64,000 bases of DNA from CBDCHC01 sp965277055 (GCA_965277055.1 OZ255703.1:930001-994000); one strand, 5' to 3'; positions 7,513 through 16,263 are shown, numbered from the stretch's first letter. Made by a program: numbers and translations. The notes: generated from the sequence alone by a model not told the origin.

Positions 7513-9495
7513 ATGAAAATAAGTGAAATACTAAAAGATACCAATTACAAATTAATACAATTTAAAGACGAATATATTACTGAAATAGAATCGCTTATCT
7601 TCCAGAAAGAAGTTAGAGGCAAGCAGGTAAATTTTATTAAATGCTTAGTACGCAATAAAGACATTCAAATCAAACCAGAAGAGTTAGTGAGACAATTATT
7701 TTTATTGTCTTTACACAAAGATTATGAATATCCATACTCCAGAATGCAAGTAGAATTTCCTGCTCATTTTGGGCGTGAGATCAAGCGTATTGATATTGCC
7801 ATTATGGACAAGGTACAACCAAATGTGCCATATATTGTAGTTGAAGTTAAAAAGCCAAAACTTAAAGATGGCAAGGAACAATTAAAAAGTTATTGTAACT
7901 CTACAGGTGCAACAATGGCTGTTTGGACTAATGGCGAGCAAACAATCTATTATCACCGCAAAGATCCAAATTATTTTGAGCCAATCCCTAATATCCCACT
8001 TGCTAGCCAAAGTTTGAGAGATGTTTTAAAAGAAAAATTCACTATTGATGATTTAATTAAAAAAGATATTTTAAAAACTCAAAAAAGAAGTCTGAAAAAT
8101 ATCATTTTAGATATGGAGGATGAAGTTTTAGCCAATGCAGGGGTGGATGTATTTGAAGAGGTTTTTAAGCTAATATTTATTAAGCTATTTGATGAATTAC
8201 AAAACACTAGAAAACTCACCAAAACTTTAGAATTTAGAAACTATGGTGAGAGTGATGGTGAACTGAAACAAAAAATAGAAAAACTATTTACTAGTGCCAA
8301 AGAAAAATGGGGTGGTATTTTTAAAGATGATGAAACTATAGAACTAACCCCAAGCCATTTGTCAGTATGTGTATCATCCTTACAAGATGTAAAACTATTT
8401 AACTCTAATTTAGATGTTATTGATGATGCGTTTGAATACTTAGTGAATAAAAATTCAAAAAGTGAAAAAGGGCAATATTTCACTCCAAGATACGCTATTG
8501 ATATGTGTGTGAAAATGCTCAATCCCCAAGAACACGAAACCATTATAGACACAGCAGCAGGTAGTTGCGGTTTTCCAATTCATAGCGTCTTTGAAGTATG
8601 GCGTAAGATATATGAAGATGAAGGTATAGAAGAAAGCCACTTATTTACCGCAGAAGATAAACACCCTAGAGCCTTAAACTATGTAAAAGAAAAAGTATTT
8701 GGTATTGATTTTGATAAAAAATCAGTGCGAGTAGCTAGAATGCTAAATATTATCGCAGGAGATGGGCATACTAATGTATTAAACCTAAATTCATTAGATT
8801 ATGAAAGATGGGATGAAAACTTAGAAGATGAAGATTGGCAAGATACTTATTTTTCAGGCTATCAAAGGCTGAGAAAATTAAGAAAAGTAAAAAAAGAAAA
8901 CAAAGAGTTTAATTTTGATATTGTGATGGCAAATCCACCCTTTGCAGGTGATATTAAAGAAAGTAGGATTTTACACCGCTATGAACTAGGCAAAAAACCA
9001 AATGGCAAATATCAAACCAAAGTAGGCAGAGATATACTCTTTATTGAGCGCAATCTTGACATGCTAAAAGATGGTGGGAGAATGGCAGTAGTATTACCAC
9101 AAGGTAGGTTTAATAACTCAAGTGATAAACATATTAGAGATTTTATCGCCGAGCGTTGCCGAATACTTGCTGTAGTTGGTTTGCATGGTAATGTATTTAA
9201 GCCACATGCTGGCATTAAAACCAGTATTTTAATTGTGCAAAAATGGGATGATGAATTATGCCCAAAAAGCGATGATTACAATATCTTTTTTGCCACCATG
9301 CAAAAACCCAGTAAGGATAACTCAGGTGAGAAAATCTATCTTAAAAATGCCGATGGCACCAATATATTAGACAAACACGATCATTTAATAATAGACCACG
9401 ACTTATTTAATCATGACGAACTAACCCAAGATGGCATTGCCGAAGCCTTTAGCGAATTTGCCAAAAAAGAGGGATTAAGTTTTGTAAAAAAGTAG
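7513..9495 (+). CDS. N6-adenine DNA methyltransferase with N-terminal nuclease-like domain (HsdM-type)
   Basis: A 660-residue fusion. The N-terminal part (about residues 1-190) resembles the HSDR_N / PD-(D/E)xK fold, with a candidate catalytic pattern RIDIAIMD followed by IVVEVKKPK (D...ExK). The rest is an HsdM-type methyltransferase: GQYFTPRYAIDMCV, the SAM motif DTAAGSCGFPIHS and the catalytic NPPF in VMANPPFAGDI. No separate HsdR translocase is nearby, so it resembles BcgI-like enzymes where cleavage and methylation share a polypeptide. The ATG at 7513 is chosen because domain similarity starts there. The reading frame ends at TAG right after A-AAA-AAG, a potential -1 slip site into the next gene. 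Confidence 0.8.
   Translation: MKISEILKDTNYKLIQFKDEYITEIESLIFQKEVRGKQVNFIKCLVRNKDIQIKPEELVRQLFLLSLHKDYEYPYSRMQVEFPAHFGREIKRIDIAIMDKVQPNVPYIVVEVKKPKLKDGKEQLKSYCNSTGATMAVWTNGEQTIYYHRKDPNYFEPIPNIPLASQSLRDVLKEKFTIDDLIKKDILKTQKRSLKNIILDMEDEVLANAGVDVFEEVFKLIFIKLFDELQNTRKLTKTLEFRNYGESDGELKQKIEKLFTSAKEKWGGIFKDDETIELTPSHLSVCVSSLQDVKLFNSNLDVIDDAFEYLVNKNSKSEKGQYFTPRYAIDMCVKMLNPQEHETIIDTAAGSCGFPIHSVFEVWRKIYEDEGIEESHLFTAEDKHPRALNYVKEKVFGIDFDKKSVRVARMLNIIAGDGHTNVLNLNSLDYERWDENLEDEDWQDTYFSGYQRLRKLRKVKKENKEFNFDIVMANPPFAGDIKESRILHRYELGKKPNGKYQTKVGRDILFIERNLDMLKDGGRMAVVLPQGRFNNSSDKHIRDFIAERCRILAVVGLHGNVFKPHAGIKTSILIVQKWDDELCPKSDDYNIFFATMQKPSKDNSGEKIYLKNADGTNILDKHDHLIIDHDLFNHDELTQDGIAEAFSEFAKKEGLSFVKK
9486..9495 (+). 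promoter_or_regulatory. Possible -1 ribosomal frameshift site (A AAA AAG then TAG)
   Basis: The methyltransferase ends GTA AAA AAG TAG. In the zero frame this gives the heptamer A AAA AAG, the same slippery sequence used in E. coli dnaX, immediately before the stop. A -1 slip enters the frame of the specificity gene, which is open from here through its annotated GTG at 9549. That intervening stretch encodes plausible protein (SPFDSAKYQALLDGLEIVE) but has no ATG, GTG or TTG before 9549. A single-base sequencing or assembly error in the A-run would look the same. Confidence 0.4.
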
Positions 9496-9548
9496 CCAGC
9501 CCATTTGATAGCGCTAAATATCAAGCGTTATTAGATGGGCTAGAAATA

Positions 9549-10958
9549 GTGGAGTTAAAGTTAAGCGAGGTTTTGGCTGATAATATTTCCTTTAGGTTTG
9601 ACAGCGAGTATTCAAAAAAAGATTATTTATCCAACATTAATGTTGTATTAAATTATAAGAATGGGTATGTTGAGTTTGACCAAATAATTAAACGCATTAC
9701 TGGTGGAGCCACCCCATTAGGAGCCAACTACCTTGATAGCGGCACACCATTTCTTAGAGTGCAAAATATAATGCAAAATTATTATAACCTTAATGATATT
9801 GTTTATATATCCAAAGACAGTGATAAAGAAATTAAAAGAAGTAGGCTAAAACTAGATGATGTATTACTAACTATTACGGGTGTTTCTTATGGGAAATCAG
9901 CGGTTGTATATAAGGATTTGATAGGCTCAAATATCAACCAACATTCAGTTAAAATTGAAATCAATAACGAATTTAAACCTCTGTTTATCAGCACTTTTTT
10001 AAACTCTAAAATAGGTAAATTACAATCTGATAAAAATATTGTTGGTATCTCAAGACCAGCACTAGATTACGCTAGCATAAAAAAATTCGTTATTCCAAAA
10101 GTGAATATGGATTTTCAATTAAAAATAGAACAATTAGTTAAAAGCGCTCACCAAAAATTAGAACAAAGCAAAGAGCTTTATGGTGAGGCAGAAAATATTT
10201 TATTAGCAGAGTTGGATTTACTAGATTTTAAACCCTCTAATGACAATATTGCCATTAAGTCTTTTAGTGAGAGTTTTGGCGATAGTGGACGACTAGACAG
10301 CGAATACTACCAACCTAAATACGATGAAATTATCGCCAAGATTAAAAATTATAGAAATGGTTTTGAAAAATTGAAATATTTTTCAGAAAGTTATTCAACA
10401 GGCTATCCATTTAAAAGTGATAGCTATATTGAGAAAGGCACTTATTTAATTAGAATTAATAATATTAAGCAAGGTTATTTAGACATATCAAATGCAACTA
10501 CAATACCAAGTAATGATAAAAATTTAAGTATAAAAGATATTGCAAAAGAAAATGATGTATTAATTTCAATGTCAGGAACTATTGGCAATAGTTGCAAAAT
10601 CCCAAAGGGAACTGAAGCAGTAATAAATCAAAGAATAATGAAAATAACACCACAAAATATTGGCATTGAGTTGTTGCCACTATTGATAAATAGTGTTATA
10701 GGAAAAACACAACTAGAAAGAATTGGAACGGGCGGGGTGCAAACTAATATATCTTCAAGTGATATTTTGAATATTTTAATCCCAATAATTGACAAACAAG
10801 CCCAAACCAAAATAGAGCAAAAAATACAGCAATCTTTTCAACTCAAAGAACAAGCAAAACAACTTTTAGAGCTTGCCAAACAGTCGGTTGAAGTGGCTAT
10901 TGAGCAAGATGAACAAATGGCGATGGAGTTAATCAATGAACACATTCAAAATTTATAA
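9549..10958 (+). CDS. Restriction-modification specificity subunit (HsdS-type)
   Basis: A 469-residue specificity protein with two target-recognition domains. The first (about 25-150) has TGGATPLGANYL and GTPFLRVQNI; the second (about 270-410) has GTYLIRINNI and LISMSGTIGNS. Each is followed by a long conserved helix (about 190-225 and 425-465) that spaces the two half-sites. It would direct the upstream methyltransferase/nuclease to a bipartite DNA target. GTG at 9549 is the first usable start, but coding-like sequence in the same frame continues upstream to the end of the methyltransferase. The true N-terminus may therefore come from frameshifting. Confidence 0.85.
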   Translation: MELKLSEVLADNISFRFDSEYSKKDYLSNINVVLNYKNGYVEFDQIIKRITGGATPLGANYLDSGTPFLRVQNIMQNYYNLNDIVYISKDSDKEIKRSRLKLDDVLLTITGVSYGKSAVVYKDLIGSNINQHSVKIEINNEFKPLFISTFLNSKIGKLQSDKNIVGISRPALDYASIKKFVIPKVNMDFQLKIEQLVKSAHQKLEQSKELYGEAENILLAELDLLDFKPSNDNIAIKSFSESFGDSGRLDSEYYQPKYDEIIAKIKNYRNGFEKLKYFSESYSTGYPFKSDSYIEKGTYLIRINNIKQGYLDISNATTIPSNDKNLSIKDIAKENDVLISMSGTIGNSCKIPKGTEAVINQRIMKITPQNIGIELLPLLINSVIGKTQLERIGTGGVQTNISSSDILNILIPIIDKQAQTKIEQKIQQSFQLKEQAKQLLELAKQSVEVAIEQDEQMAMELINEHIQNL

Positions 10959-11673
10959 AGATTATATTGATATTGATTATTATGTTTATTTCACTAAGGC
11001 ATATTTTGCTTTTAACGCCTATCTTAAACATAAATATCCAAATAATAATGATAAAGAGCAAATACAAGAAATTCAAGCAAACATAAGCATATTAAGAAAG
11101 TTTGAGGAATTAATTGGAGAGGGAAAGCATTTTAAGAATGATTTAATTGCTCTACGAGATGGCATCCACCATGCAAGTATAATAAACAATGGAAAGACTA
11201 TTGATCTAGCTAATGTAAGAGTTGGTAAACATGAAGTAAAAGAGATTTTTAACGCAAAATATAAAAGAGTCCAGCATTTCATTAAAGCAATTGATGGTGA
11301 AAAATTTACCTTTACAGTTAAAAACTATCTATCCAATCCATTTAAATACGAAGATTTAGAGCAAAATTTGGAAGATGCAGATATCACTCCAACCCAAAAA
11401 GCAAAAGTCAGAGGTGAAATTACAGAATTTGCTTCACAATATATAATTAATTTATCCGAAGAGATGGATAAATTAAACGAGCTTGAAGATTTTGACAATA
11501 ATGAACAAGGGGCTATTATCAAGAATGTATATCAAGGCTATATGGCAATTTTGTATAAACTTAGAAATGCGCTATTTCATAGCGAAGTAGAGCCCAATGA
11601 AGATGTGATGAAAGTTTATAAATTTGCTTATTTTACATTAAGAAAAATTATTCATAAAATACCCACTAATTAA
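10936..11673 (+). CDS. HEPN-like protein of the restriction island
   Basis: A 245-residue, mostly helical protein whose start overlaps the end of the specificity gene by 23 bases, so it is translationally coupled to it. Two R-x4-H motifs are visible: RDGIHH at residues 74-79 and RNALFH at 210-215. The second sits in a helix context (YKLRNALFHSEV) typical of HEPN ribonuclease domains. The N-terminus (FTKAYFAFNAYLKHKY) also resembles HEPN-type helices. HEPN proteins often act as RNases in abortive infection or as toxins; a role as a third defence component is inference. I cannot name a subfamily. Confidence 0.6.
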   Translation: MNTFKIYKDYIDIDYYVYFTKAYFAFNAYLKHKYPNNNDKEQIQEIQANISILRKFEELIGEGKHFKNDLIALRDGIHHASIINNGKTIDLANVRVGKHEVKEIFNAKYKRVQHFIKAIDGEKFTFTVKNYLSNPFKYEDLEQNLEDADITPTQKAKVRGEITEFASQYIINLSEEMDKLNELEDFDNNEQGAIIKNVYQGYMAILYKLRNALFHSEVEPNEDVMKVYKFAYFTLRKIIHKIPTN

Positions 11674-11701
11674 CCAATAGATGTATTAAATCTTATAAGC
11701 T

Positions 11702-11936
11702 ATGACAAAAAATCAAAAATACCTAGAAGTACTCAAAACATTTAGTGATTATGTAACAATCTCAGAATGGGCTGAAAAAGTATCTGAAATTTACCCTGAT
11801 TTATTAAAAGCTGCAGAAACACAAGCCAAAAATCAAAAACAAGATACCACAGGATTAAGAGAAATTGCAGCAAGAATAAGTTCTGCTGTTTCTACTAACA
11901 TATTTAACAATATACAAATTGATACAAGCCAAAAGC
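11702..11936 (+). pseudogene. Truncated gene at right edge of the tRNA-Arg island
   Basis: An ATG frame gives about 78 element-specific residues (beginning MTKNQKYLEVLKTFSDYV) with two or three helices and a DTTGLREIAARISSAVS segment. It then reads into the 95-bp repeat. Beyond that point the frame continues antisense through tRNA-Arg and tRNA-Pro to 12229, giving tell-tale artefact peptides (IRTSDPRLRRP, VEGFEPPTTWSQ). The N-terminal part looks genuine but I do not recognise the family. Its natural C-terminus was lost or replaced at the repeat. Confidence 0.5.
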
Positions 11937-12062
<126 letters not shown>

Positions 12063-12119
12063 ATACATTAAAGCTTGCGTTTTCGGTCTGGCGAGCAAGA
12101 CTTAATAGTATTATAGAAA

Positions 12120-12196
12120 TGGTCGGAGTGGAGGGATTCGAACCCCCGACCACCTGGTCCCAAACCAGATACGCTACCAGACTGCGCTACACTCCG
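12120..12196 (-). tRNA. tRNA-Pro (anticodon TGG)
   Basis: A 77-nt minus-strand gene with encoded CCA: acceptor CGGAGTG/CACTCCG, anticodon loop TTTGGGA (anticodon TGG) on CTGG/CCAG, and T arm with GGTTCGAATCC. It lies 57 bp upstream of tRNA-Arg on the same strand. Confidence 0.95.
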
Positions 12197-12209
12197 AAAC
12201 AAGAGAAGA

Positions 12210-12215
12210 ATTATA
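12210..12215 (-). promoter_or_regulatory. Candidate -10 box for the tRNA-Pro/tRNA-Arg unit
   Basis: The minus strand has a perfect TATAAT 14 bases upstream of the tRNA-Pro 5' end, which would start transcription a few bases before the tRNA. The matching -35 region (TCTACT at 17-bp spacing) is weak. Confidence 0.4.
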
Positions 12216-12305
12216 CAATAAAAGAGTAGGGTAGTAGATACTTTTAGCGATGTAACTATGGATAGACAAAGTATTCAGCTAAACTAACGAACTACAGTAA
12301 TACGC

Positions 12306-12962
12306 CTACGAAGTAGCAAAATATTGATTATGCTGTGCTACCTCTTCAGAAGTAGCATATATTATTTTAGTACGTAATGTATTGGTGTGCTCTGAGTGTG
12401 TTTCGTGGTGTTGTTCTTGTGAGGTGCCAGCAGAAAACAAGTTAAACTGTCCACCAGTGAGTGCCAAATATGCATGTGCTAAAATGCTTGCATCAAGTAA
12501 CGCTCCGTGTTTGACACGTGAACTGGTGTCAATATTATATCTACGACAAATTGCATCTAGTGAGTGGCGTGCAGATGGGTTCATTTGTCGAGACATTTCT
12601 AAAGTGTCAATAATCTCACAGATTTCCCCAATGCGTTCTGGGCGACCCATACGTTCTAGTTCATAATCTAAGAAACCCACATCAAACGCAGCATTATGGA
12701 TGACTAAAGTTTTACCGCGCACAAAGGCTAAAAATTCATCAGCAATATCTGGAAATTCTGGCTTGTCTGCTAAAAATTCATCACTGATTTCATGTACTTT
12801 AAAACTATCCCCCACGCTTCTATCAGGTTTGATGTATTGTTGGTAGTTATTATTTGTAATGATTCTATCAGTAATAACCACACAGCCAATTTCAATAATG
12901 CGGTGTCCTTCTTCAGGGCTGGTCCCGGTGGTTTCCGTATCTAAAATAATCAGTGTTTCCAT
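12306..12962 (-). CDS. dnaQ: DNA polymerase III epsilon subunit (3'-5' proofreading exonuclease)
   Basis: A 218-residue DEDDh exonuclease that proofreads for the replicative polymerase. Motif I is ILDTETTGTSPEEGHRIIEI (residues about 6-25), motif II is HNAAFDVGFLDYEL and motif III is HGALLDASILAHAYLAL. The protein is shorter than the 243-residue E. coli subunit but keeps a C-terminal tail after the exonuclease domain, where polymerase binding is expected. It stands alone; rnhA is not adjacent in this window. Confidence 0.92.
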   Translation of the reverse strand: METLIILDTETTGTSPEEGHRIIEIGCVVITDRIITNNNYQQYIKPDRSVGDSFKVHEISDEFLADKPEFPDIADEFLAFVRGKTLVIHNAAFDVGFLDYELERMGRPERIGEICEIIDTLEMSRQMNPSARHSLDAICRRYNIDTSSRVKHGALLDASILAHAYLALTGGQFNLFSAGTSQEQHHETHSEHTNTLRTKIIYATSEEVAQHNQYFATS

Positions 12963-13108
12963 ACCTGTATTTTAGGGAGTTTTAACATATGAGTAATAAT
13001 TTTTTCTAGGCTCCACTTCTAACACTATTTTCTTGTAGTTTGCAATTGTTAGTAGATATTATCTATGATTATCGTGTAAAATACTGCCTTTTGATTTTTA
13101 GAAATACC

Positions 13109-13426
13109 ATGGCAAGAGTAACTGTTGATGATTGTTTAAAGCATATTAATAACCGTTTTGATTTGGTAATGGCTGCTGCAAAACGTGCGCATCAACTCAG
13201 CAGTGGCGGACATAAATCTACGCTTGATGCTAATGGTGACAAGCCTACAGTGATTGCCTTAAGAGAAATTGAAAAAGGTATTATTGACAGCTCCATCTTA
13301 AAAGAAGAAGATTTTGGCTTTGCTTCTTTTGATACTGATTCGGATGCTATGAAGGAAGTGCGAGAAGAGTTGGACCACACGGCAATTGATACTGAAGTAG
13401 ATCAACTCAGTGAAGTAAGTAAATAA
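13109..13426 (+). CDS. rpoZ: RNA polymerase omega subunit
   Basis: A 105-residue omega subunit that promotes assembly of the beta-prime subunit into RNA polymerase. The conserved start MARVTVDDCLKHINNRFDLV and the AAKRAHQLSSG helix identify it. The C-terminus is acidic and variable, as is common. The ATG at 13109 is chosen because the family begins there; the frame extends upstream. The gmk-rpoZ-spoT arrangement common in Gammaproteobacteria is absent: the gene is isolated and transposase debris starts right after its stop. Confidence 0.95.
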   Translation: MARVTVDDCLKHINNRFDLVMAAAKRAHQLSSGGHKSTLDANGDKPTVIALREIEKGIIDSSILKEEDFGFASFDTDSDAMKEVREELDHTAIDTEVDQLSEVSK

Positions 13427-13633
13427 TCTTAACGGATTGTTTTTGAATTCTTTTGGCAAAATCTGGTAAAAATTTTGCCCCCTATTATTGAATCTAAACT
13501 CACATTCTTTAAGATGTAAATGTAGTGATTTTATTGATACTTTTATACCTTTAAACTTTGAAAGTCGTATTTTAGTATAGCCCCAAAAAGACTCTATACC
13601 ATTTAAGACCACTGCATTATCCCAATCCTTCAA
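13427..13633 (-). pseudogene. C-terminal remnant of an IS1595/ISXO2-type transposase
   Basis: The minus-strand frame reads LNGIESFWGYTKIRLSKF, then LHLHLKECEFRFNNRG and LPKEFKNNPL. These are the hallmark C-terminal segments of ISXO2-like transposases (the NGIESFW motif with the catalytic Glu, and the HLKECEFRFN motif). Only about 65 codons remain. The frame then runs antisense into rpoZ, which is not part of the transposase. The N-terminal DDE region is missing here. Confidence 0.75.
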
Positions 13634-13689
13634 ACTTGCTGTAATGATAATATGTTTGATTCACACACATTATCGTATGCATAATAGAA

Positions 13690-13945
13690 AACACCTACGT
13701 TGCCAAGCCTTGCTAGTCTTGACAACAAGGAGCCAATAAAAATTACAATGGACTAATTGGGCAACTCATCTCCTAAGAATATAAAATTTGATAAAATTAG
13801 TCTCTAGATATCTTCCAAGGCAACTGCTCTATAATGGATTAAGAAAGCGTCTTGACTATAAGACATCAATAGAGGTTTTTACAGAGTTGATCGGTAAAAA
13901 CTATTTTTCGGGTAAGAAGTTTTGCACTTATGAGTTAAATTCGTT
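13690..13945 (+). pseudogene. Decayed IS30-type transposase end
   Basis: Conceptual plus-strand translation across frameshifts gives QQGANKNYNGLIGQLIS, then PKNIKFDKI, then LRKRLDYKTSIEVF. In that order these match the C-terminal block of IS30 transposases (the E-R-x-N-x-NxNGLIRQ, PKGTxF and RPRKxLxxKTPxEVF pattern). In-frame stops and frame changes show it is dead. The sequence just after (13919-13944, TTTTGCACTTATGAGTTAA...) resembles an IS30-type terminal inverted repeat. Together with the ISXO2 fragment this explains the whole 550-bp gap between rpoZ and the copper chaperone gene. Confidence 0.6.
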
Positions 13946-13977
13946 ATTACCTATATTTTTTTAAGATTAATATTATT

Positions 13978-14445
13978 ATGAAACTATTATATTTTGGTTT
14001 TTTTGCAGTTTTAGTCAGTATGAATGCATGGGCAAGTACTACCGTTAGTAACGCTTGGGTGCGCAGTGCTCCACCAAATGCAAGAGCTATTGGGGTATTT
14101 ATGGATATTACTAATCATTCCATGAATGATATTAAATTAATTTCAGTGTCTGCTAAAAATTATCCATTTATTGAACTTCATCGCACACAAAATGAAGACG
14201 GCGTAATGAAAATGATAGAGCAAGAGTATATTCCTATTTCTGTTAATAGTACTATCAAGCTCAAGCCAGGGAGTTGGCATATTATGCTTATGTCTCCGAT
14301 GTATGTTCCAAAGGTGGGTGAGCATGTTGAACTTGATTTAACGTTTGATGATGGAACGACAAAAAATGTTATTGCTGTAGTAAAAAAAGACCAATCACCT
14401 ATGATGCATCATCATAAGCACCATAAAAACCATACACATCATTAA
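13978..14445 (+). CDS. PCuAC-type periplasmic copper chaperone
   Basis: A 155-residue exported protein with a signal peptide (cleavage near NAWA-STTV) and the PCuAC copper site. The ligand pattern appears as ELHRTQNEDGVMKM, with His and Met residues, followed by the HIMLM segment. A His-rich tail (MMHHHKHHKNHTHH) could bind extra copper. Proteins of this family pass Cu(I) to the CuA or CuB site of cytochrome oxidase with Sco. The stop overlaps the start of the Sco gene by one base (TAATG), so the pair is coupled. Confidence 0.88.
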   Translation: MKLLYFGFFAVLVSMNAWASTTVSNAWVRSAPPNARAIGVFMDITNHSMNDIKLISVSAKNYPFIELHRTQNEDGVMKMIEQEYIPISVNSTIKLKPGSWHIMLMSPMYVPKVGEHVELDLTFDDGTTKNVIAVVKKDQSPMMHHHKHHKNHTHH

Positions 14446-15137
14446 TGACAAATAAATTTATTACACTCGTCGTTGGTATCGTGCTTTTCAGCATTATAGC
14501 AGGTGCTGTTTGGGTAGTACTATTTACACCAAATATCAAGAAGATTAAAAGTGAGTTAACTACCTCGCATATCTTAGTTAATCCTAGTAGACCATTGCCA
14601 CAATTTTCATTGGTGAATCATTTAAATGAAGAGTTTACCAATCAAGACTTAAAAAATACGTGGAGTTTGCTTTTCTTTGGGTTTACATTTTGTCCTGATA
14701 TTTGTCCCACAGGGTTGTTTGACATGGCTCGAGTGACCTCACAGTTAAAAGCCAAAGAAATTAATTCACAAGTGGTATTCATTACTTTTGATAGTTATCG
14801 TGATACTCCTGAGGTACTTAAAACCTACGTAACGCACTTTGATAAAAACTTTCTAGGTGTTACTGGCAAGCAGGAGACTATTGATAGCTTAATCAAACCA
14901 TTTGGGGCGTATTATGAGTTTGCCACCAAAGATGGTCAGGTTATTCAAATTCATAATGAAGAAGAGGCAAGAAAACAGCAAGATTATCTTATAAATCACA
15001 CTGCGTGGGTCTATTTGATTAGTCCAGATGGCGAATTATTTGCAGGATTCCCAAATATAAGCAATACGCAAAATGTAGTTGATGATATTACCTTACTCAT
15101 GGAAAATTATGCATTTATCAAAAGTAAGATGATATAG
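14445..15137 (+). CDS. SCO1/SenC family cytochrome oxidase assembly protein
   Basis: A 230-residue thioredoxin-fold protein anchored by one N-terminal membrane segment (residues 5-27). The copper-binding CxxxC is in FTFCPDICPTGLFDM, and the conserved His is in NHTAWVYLISPDG. It metallates the CuA centre of cytochrome c oxidase together with the preceding PCuAC protein. No oxidase structural genes are in the window, although ccoS occurs elsewhere in it. Confidence 0.92.
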   Translation: MTNKFITLVVGIVLFSIIAGAVWVVLFTPNIKKIKSELTTSHILVNPSRPLPQFSLVNHLNEEFTNQDLKNTWSLLFFGFTFCPDICPTGLFDMARVTSQLKAKEINSQVVFITFDSYRDTPEVLKTYVTHFDKNFLGVTGKQETIDSLIKPFGAYYEFATKDGQVIQIHNEEEARKQQDYLINHTAWVYLISPDGELFAGFPNISNTQNVVDDITLLMENYAFIKSKMI

Positions 15138-15273
15138 CTATTTACTTTAACCCTTTTGGCATCATAATCAAAGCAAGGGGTGTACAAACTATGTAAGGTA
15201 AATCCTTACAGAGTGGAAAAATGGTTTTGGTGTGAATACAATATTTGCTTTTTAAGGCAATACATAATTTGAC

Positions 15274-15299
15274 AAAACCTGCTTATTCAAGCAGGTTTT
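15274..15299. terminator. Bidirectional rho-independent terminator
   Basis: An 11-bp perfect stem (AAAACCTGCTT paired with AAGCAGGTTTT) and a 4-base loop, with T-runs on both strands. It sits between the convergent Sco gene and truB, and starts one base beyond the truB stop. Confidence 0.85.
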
Positions 15300-16244
15300 T
15301 TATGCAAAATCAAATAATGCAAAGTTAATAAGTCTTTTGGGTACAATTTGCCCTTCCTTGACTAACCCTAAACCAACAAAAGTAGTATTAAATTGCATTT
15401 TAACCAGTGTGCCTTCGGTTAGTGCAGTAGTTATCTCAGATGTGTGTTCATTATCTTCGTAGCGTATCGCTCTGCCAAAGGTCAGTTCCTGTACTTGCGC
15501 AGTGGTTAATGAGTAGGGCATAATGCTACTAATGGCGTGAGACGGAGTGAGTAGTGCACTAGCAGGATTATTAAGCTCGGATAACTCTGCAAAGGTAATC
15601 GTATCTTTAATACTAAATTCGCCAAATCCTGTACGCCTTAGAGCGCTAAGATGTGCCCCGCATCCAAGTGAAGTACCGATATCAGCAGCAAGGGTACGAA
15701 TATAGGTGCCTTTAGATACTTTTGCTTCAAAAGTTAGGGTATCGTGTTTTAAGTCGATGAGGTTTAGGTGATATATGTGGGCTGAGCGTTCTTTGCGCGC
15801 AACATTTTTGCCTTGGCGGGCGAGTTTATAGAGTGGAGTACCTCTTACTTTAAGTGCAGAATACATCGGGGGTATTTGGATAATATCCCCAGTAAATTGA
15901 GTTAATACTGTTAAAATTTGCTCGCGTGTAATACCTGATGCATCTGCTTCACTAGTGATTTCTCCTTCGCTGTCAAGAGTGGTCGTGGTTTGCCCTAGTT
16001 TGGCAGTAGCGATGTATGTTTTGTGTTCTGCTAGTAAGTAGCTGGCAAACTTGGTAGCCTCACCAAAACATAAGGGTAATATACCAGTCGCAAGTGGGTC
16101 AAGGCTTCCAGTATGCCCTGCTTTTTTGGCTTTAAGGAGGTATTTGACCCGACTTAGGGCTTTATTGGATGAAATACCCAAAGCCTTGTCAAGGAGAATT
16201 ACCCCATGGACATGTTGTTTTGGTGAGTGCGTTGGCACAACCAT
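15300..16244 (-). CDS. truB: tRNA pseudouridine-55 synthase
   Basis: A 314-residue enzyme that converts U55 to pseudouridine in the T loop of tRNAs. The catalytic Asp lies in GHTGSLDPLATGILPL, followed by GEATKFASYLL and, later, GTYIRTLAADIG, all characteristic of TruB. A C-terminal TruB/PUA-like extension is present (about 245-314). The usual partner rbfA is not adjacent; the upstream neighbour is an alpha/beta hydrolase. Confidence 0.95.
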   Translation of the reverse strand: MVVPTHSPKQHVHGVILLDKALGISSNKALSRVKYLLKAKKAGHTGSLDPLATGILPLCFGEATKFASYLLAEHKTYIATAKLGQTTTTLDSEGEITSEADASGITREQILTVLTQFTGDIIQIPPMYSALKVRGTPLYKLARQGKNVARKERSAHIYHLNLIDLKHDTLTFEAKVSKGTYIRTLAADIGTSLGCGAHLSALRRTGFGEFSIKDTITFAELSELNNPASALLTPSHAISSIMPYSLTTAQVQELTFGRAIRYEDNEHTSEITTALTEGTLVKMQFNTTFVGLGLVKEGQIVPKRLINFALFDFA

Positions 16245-16263
16245 GAGGCATAGTAATCGTTAG

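Noticed and set aside
13298..13426. Minus-strand extension of the transposase remnant
   Set aside because: This part is antisense to rpoZ and carries no transposase motif.
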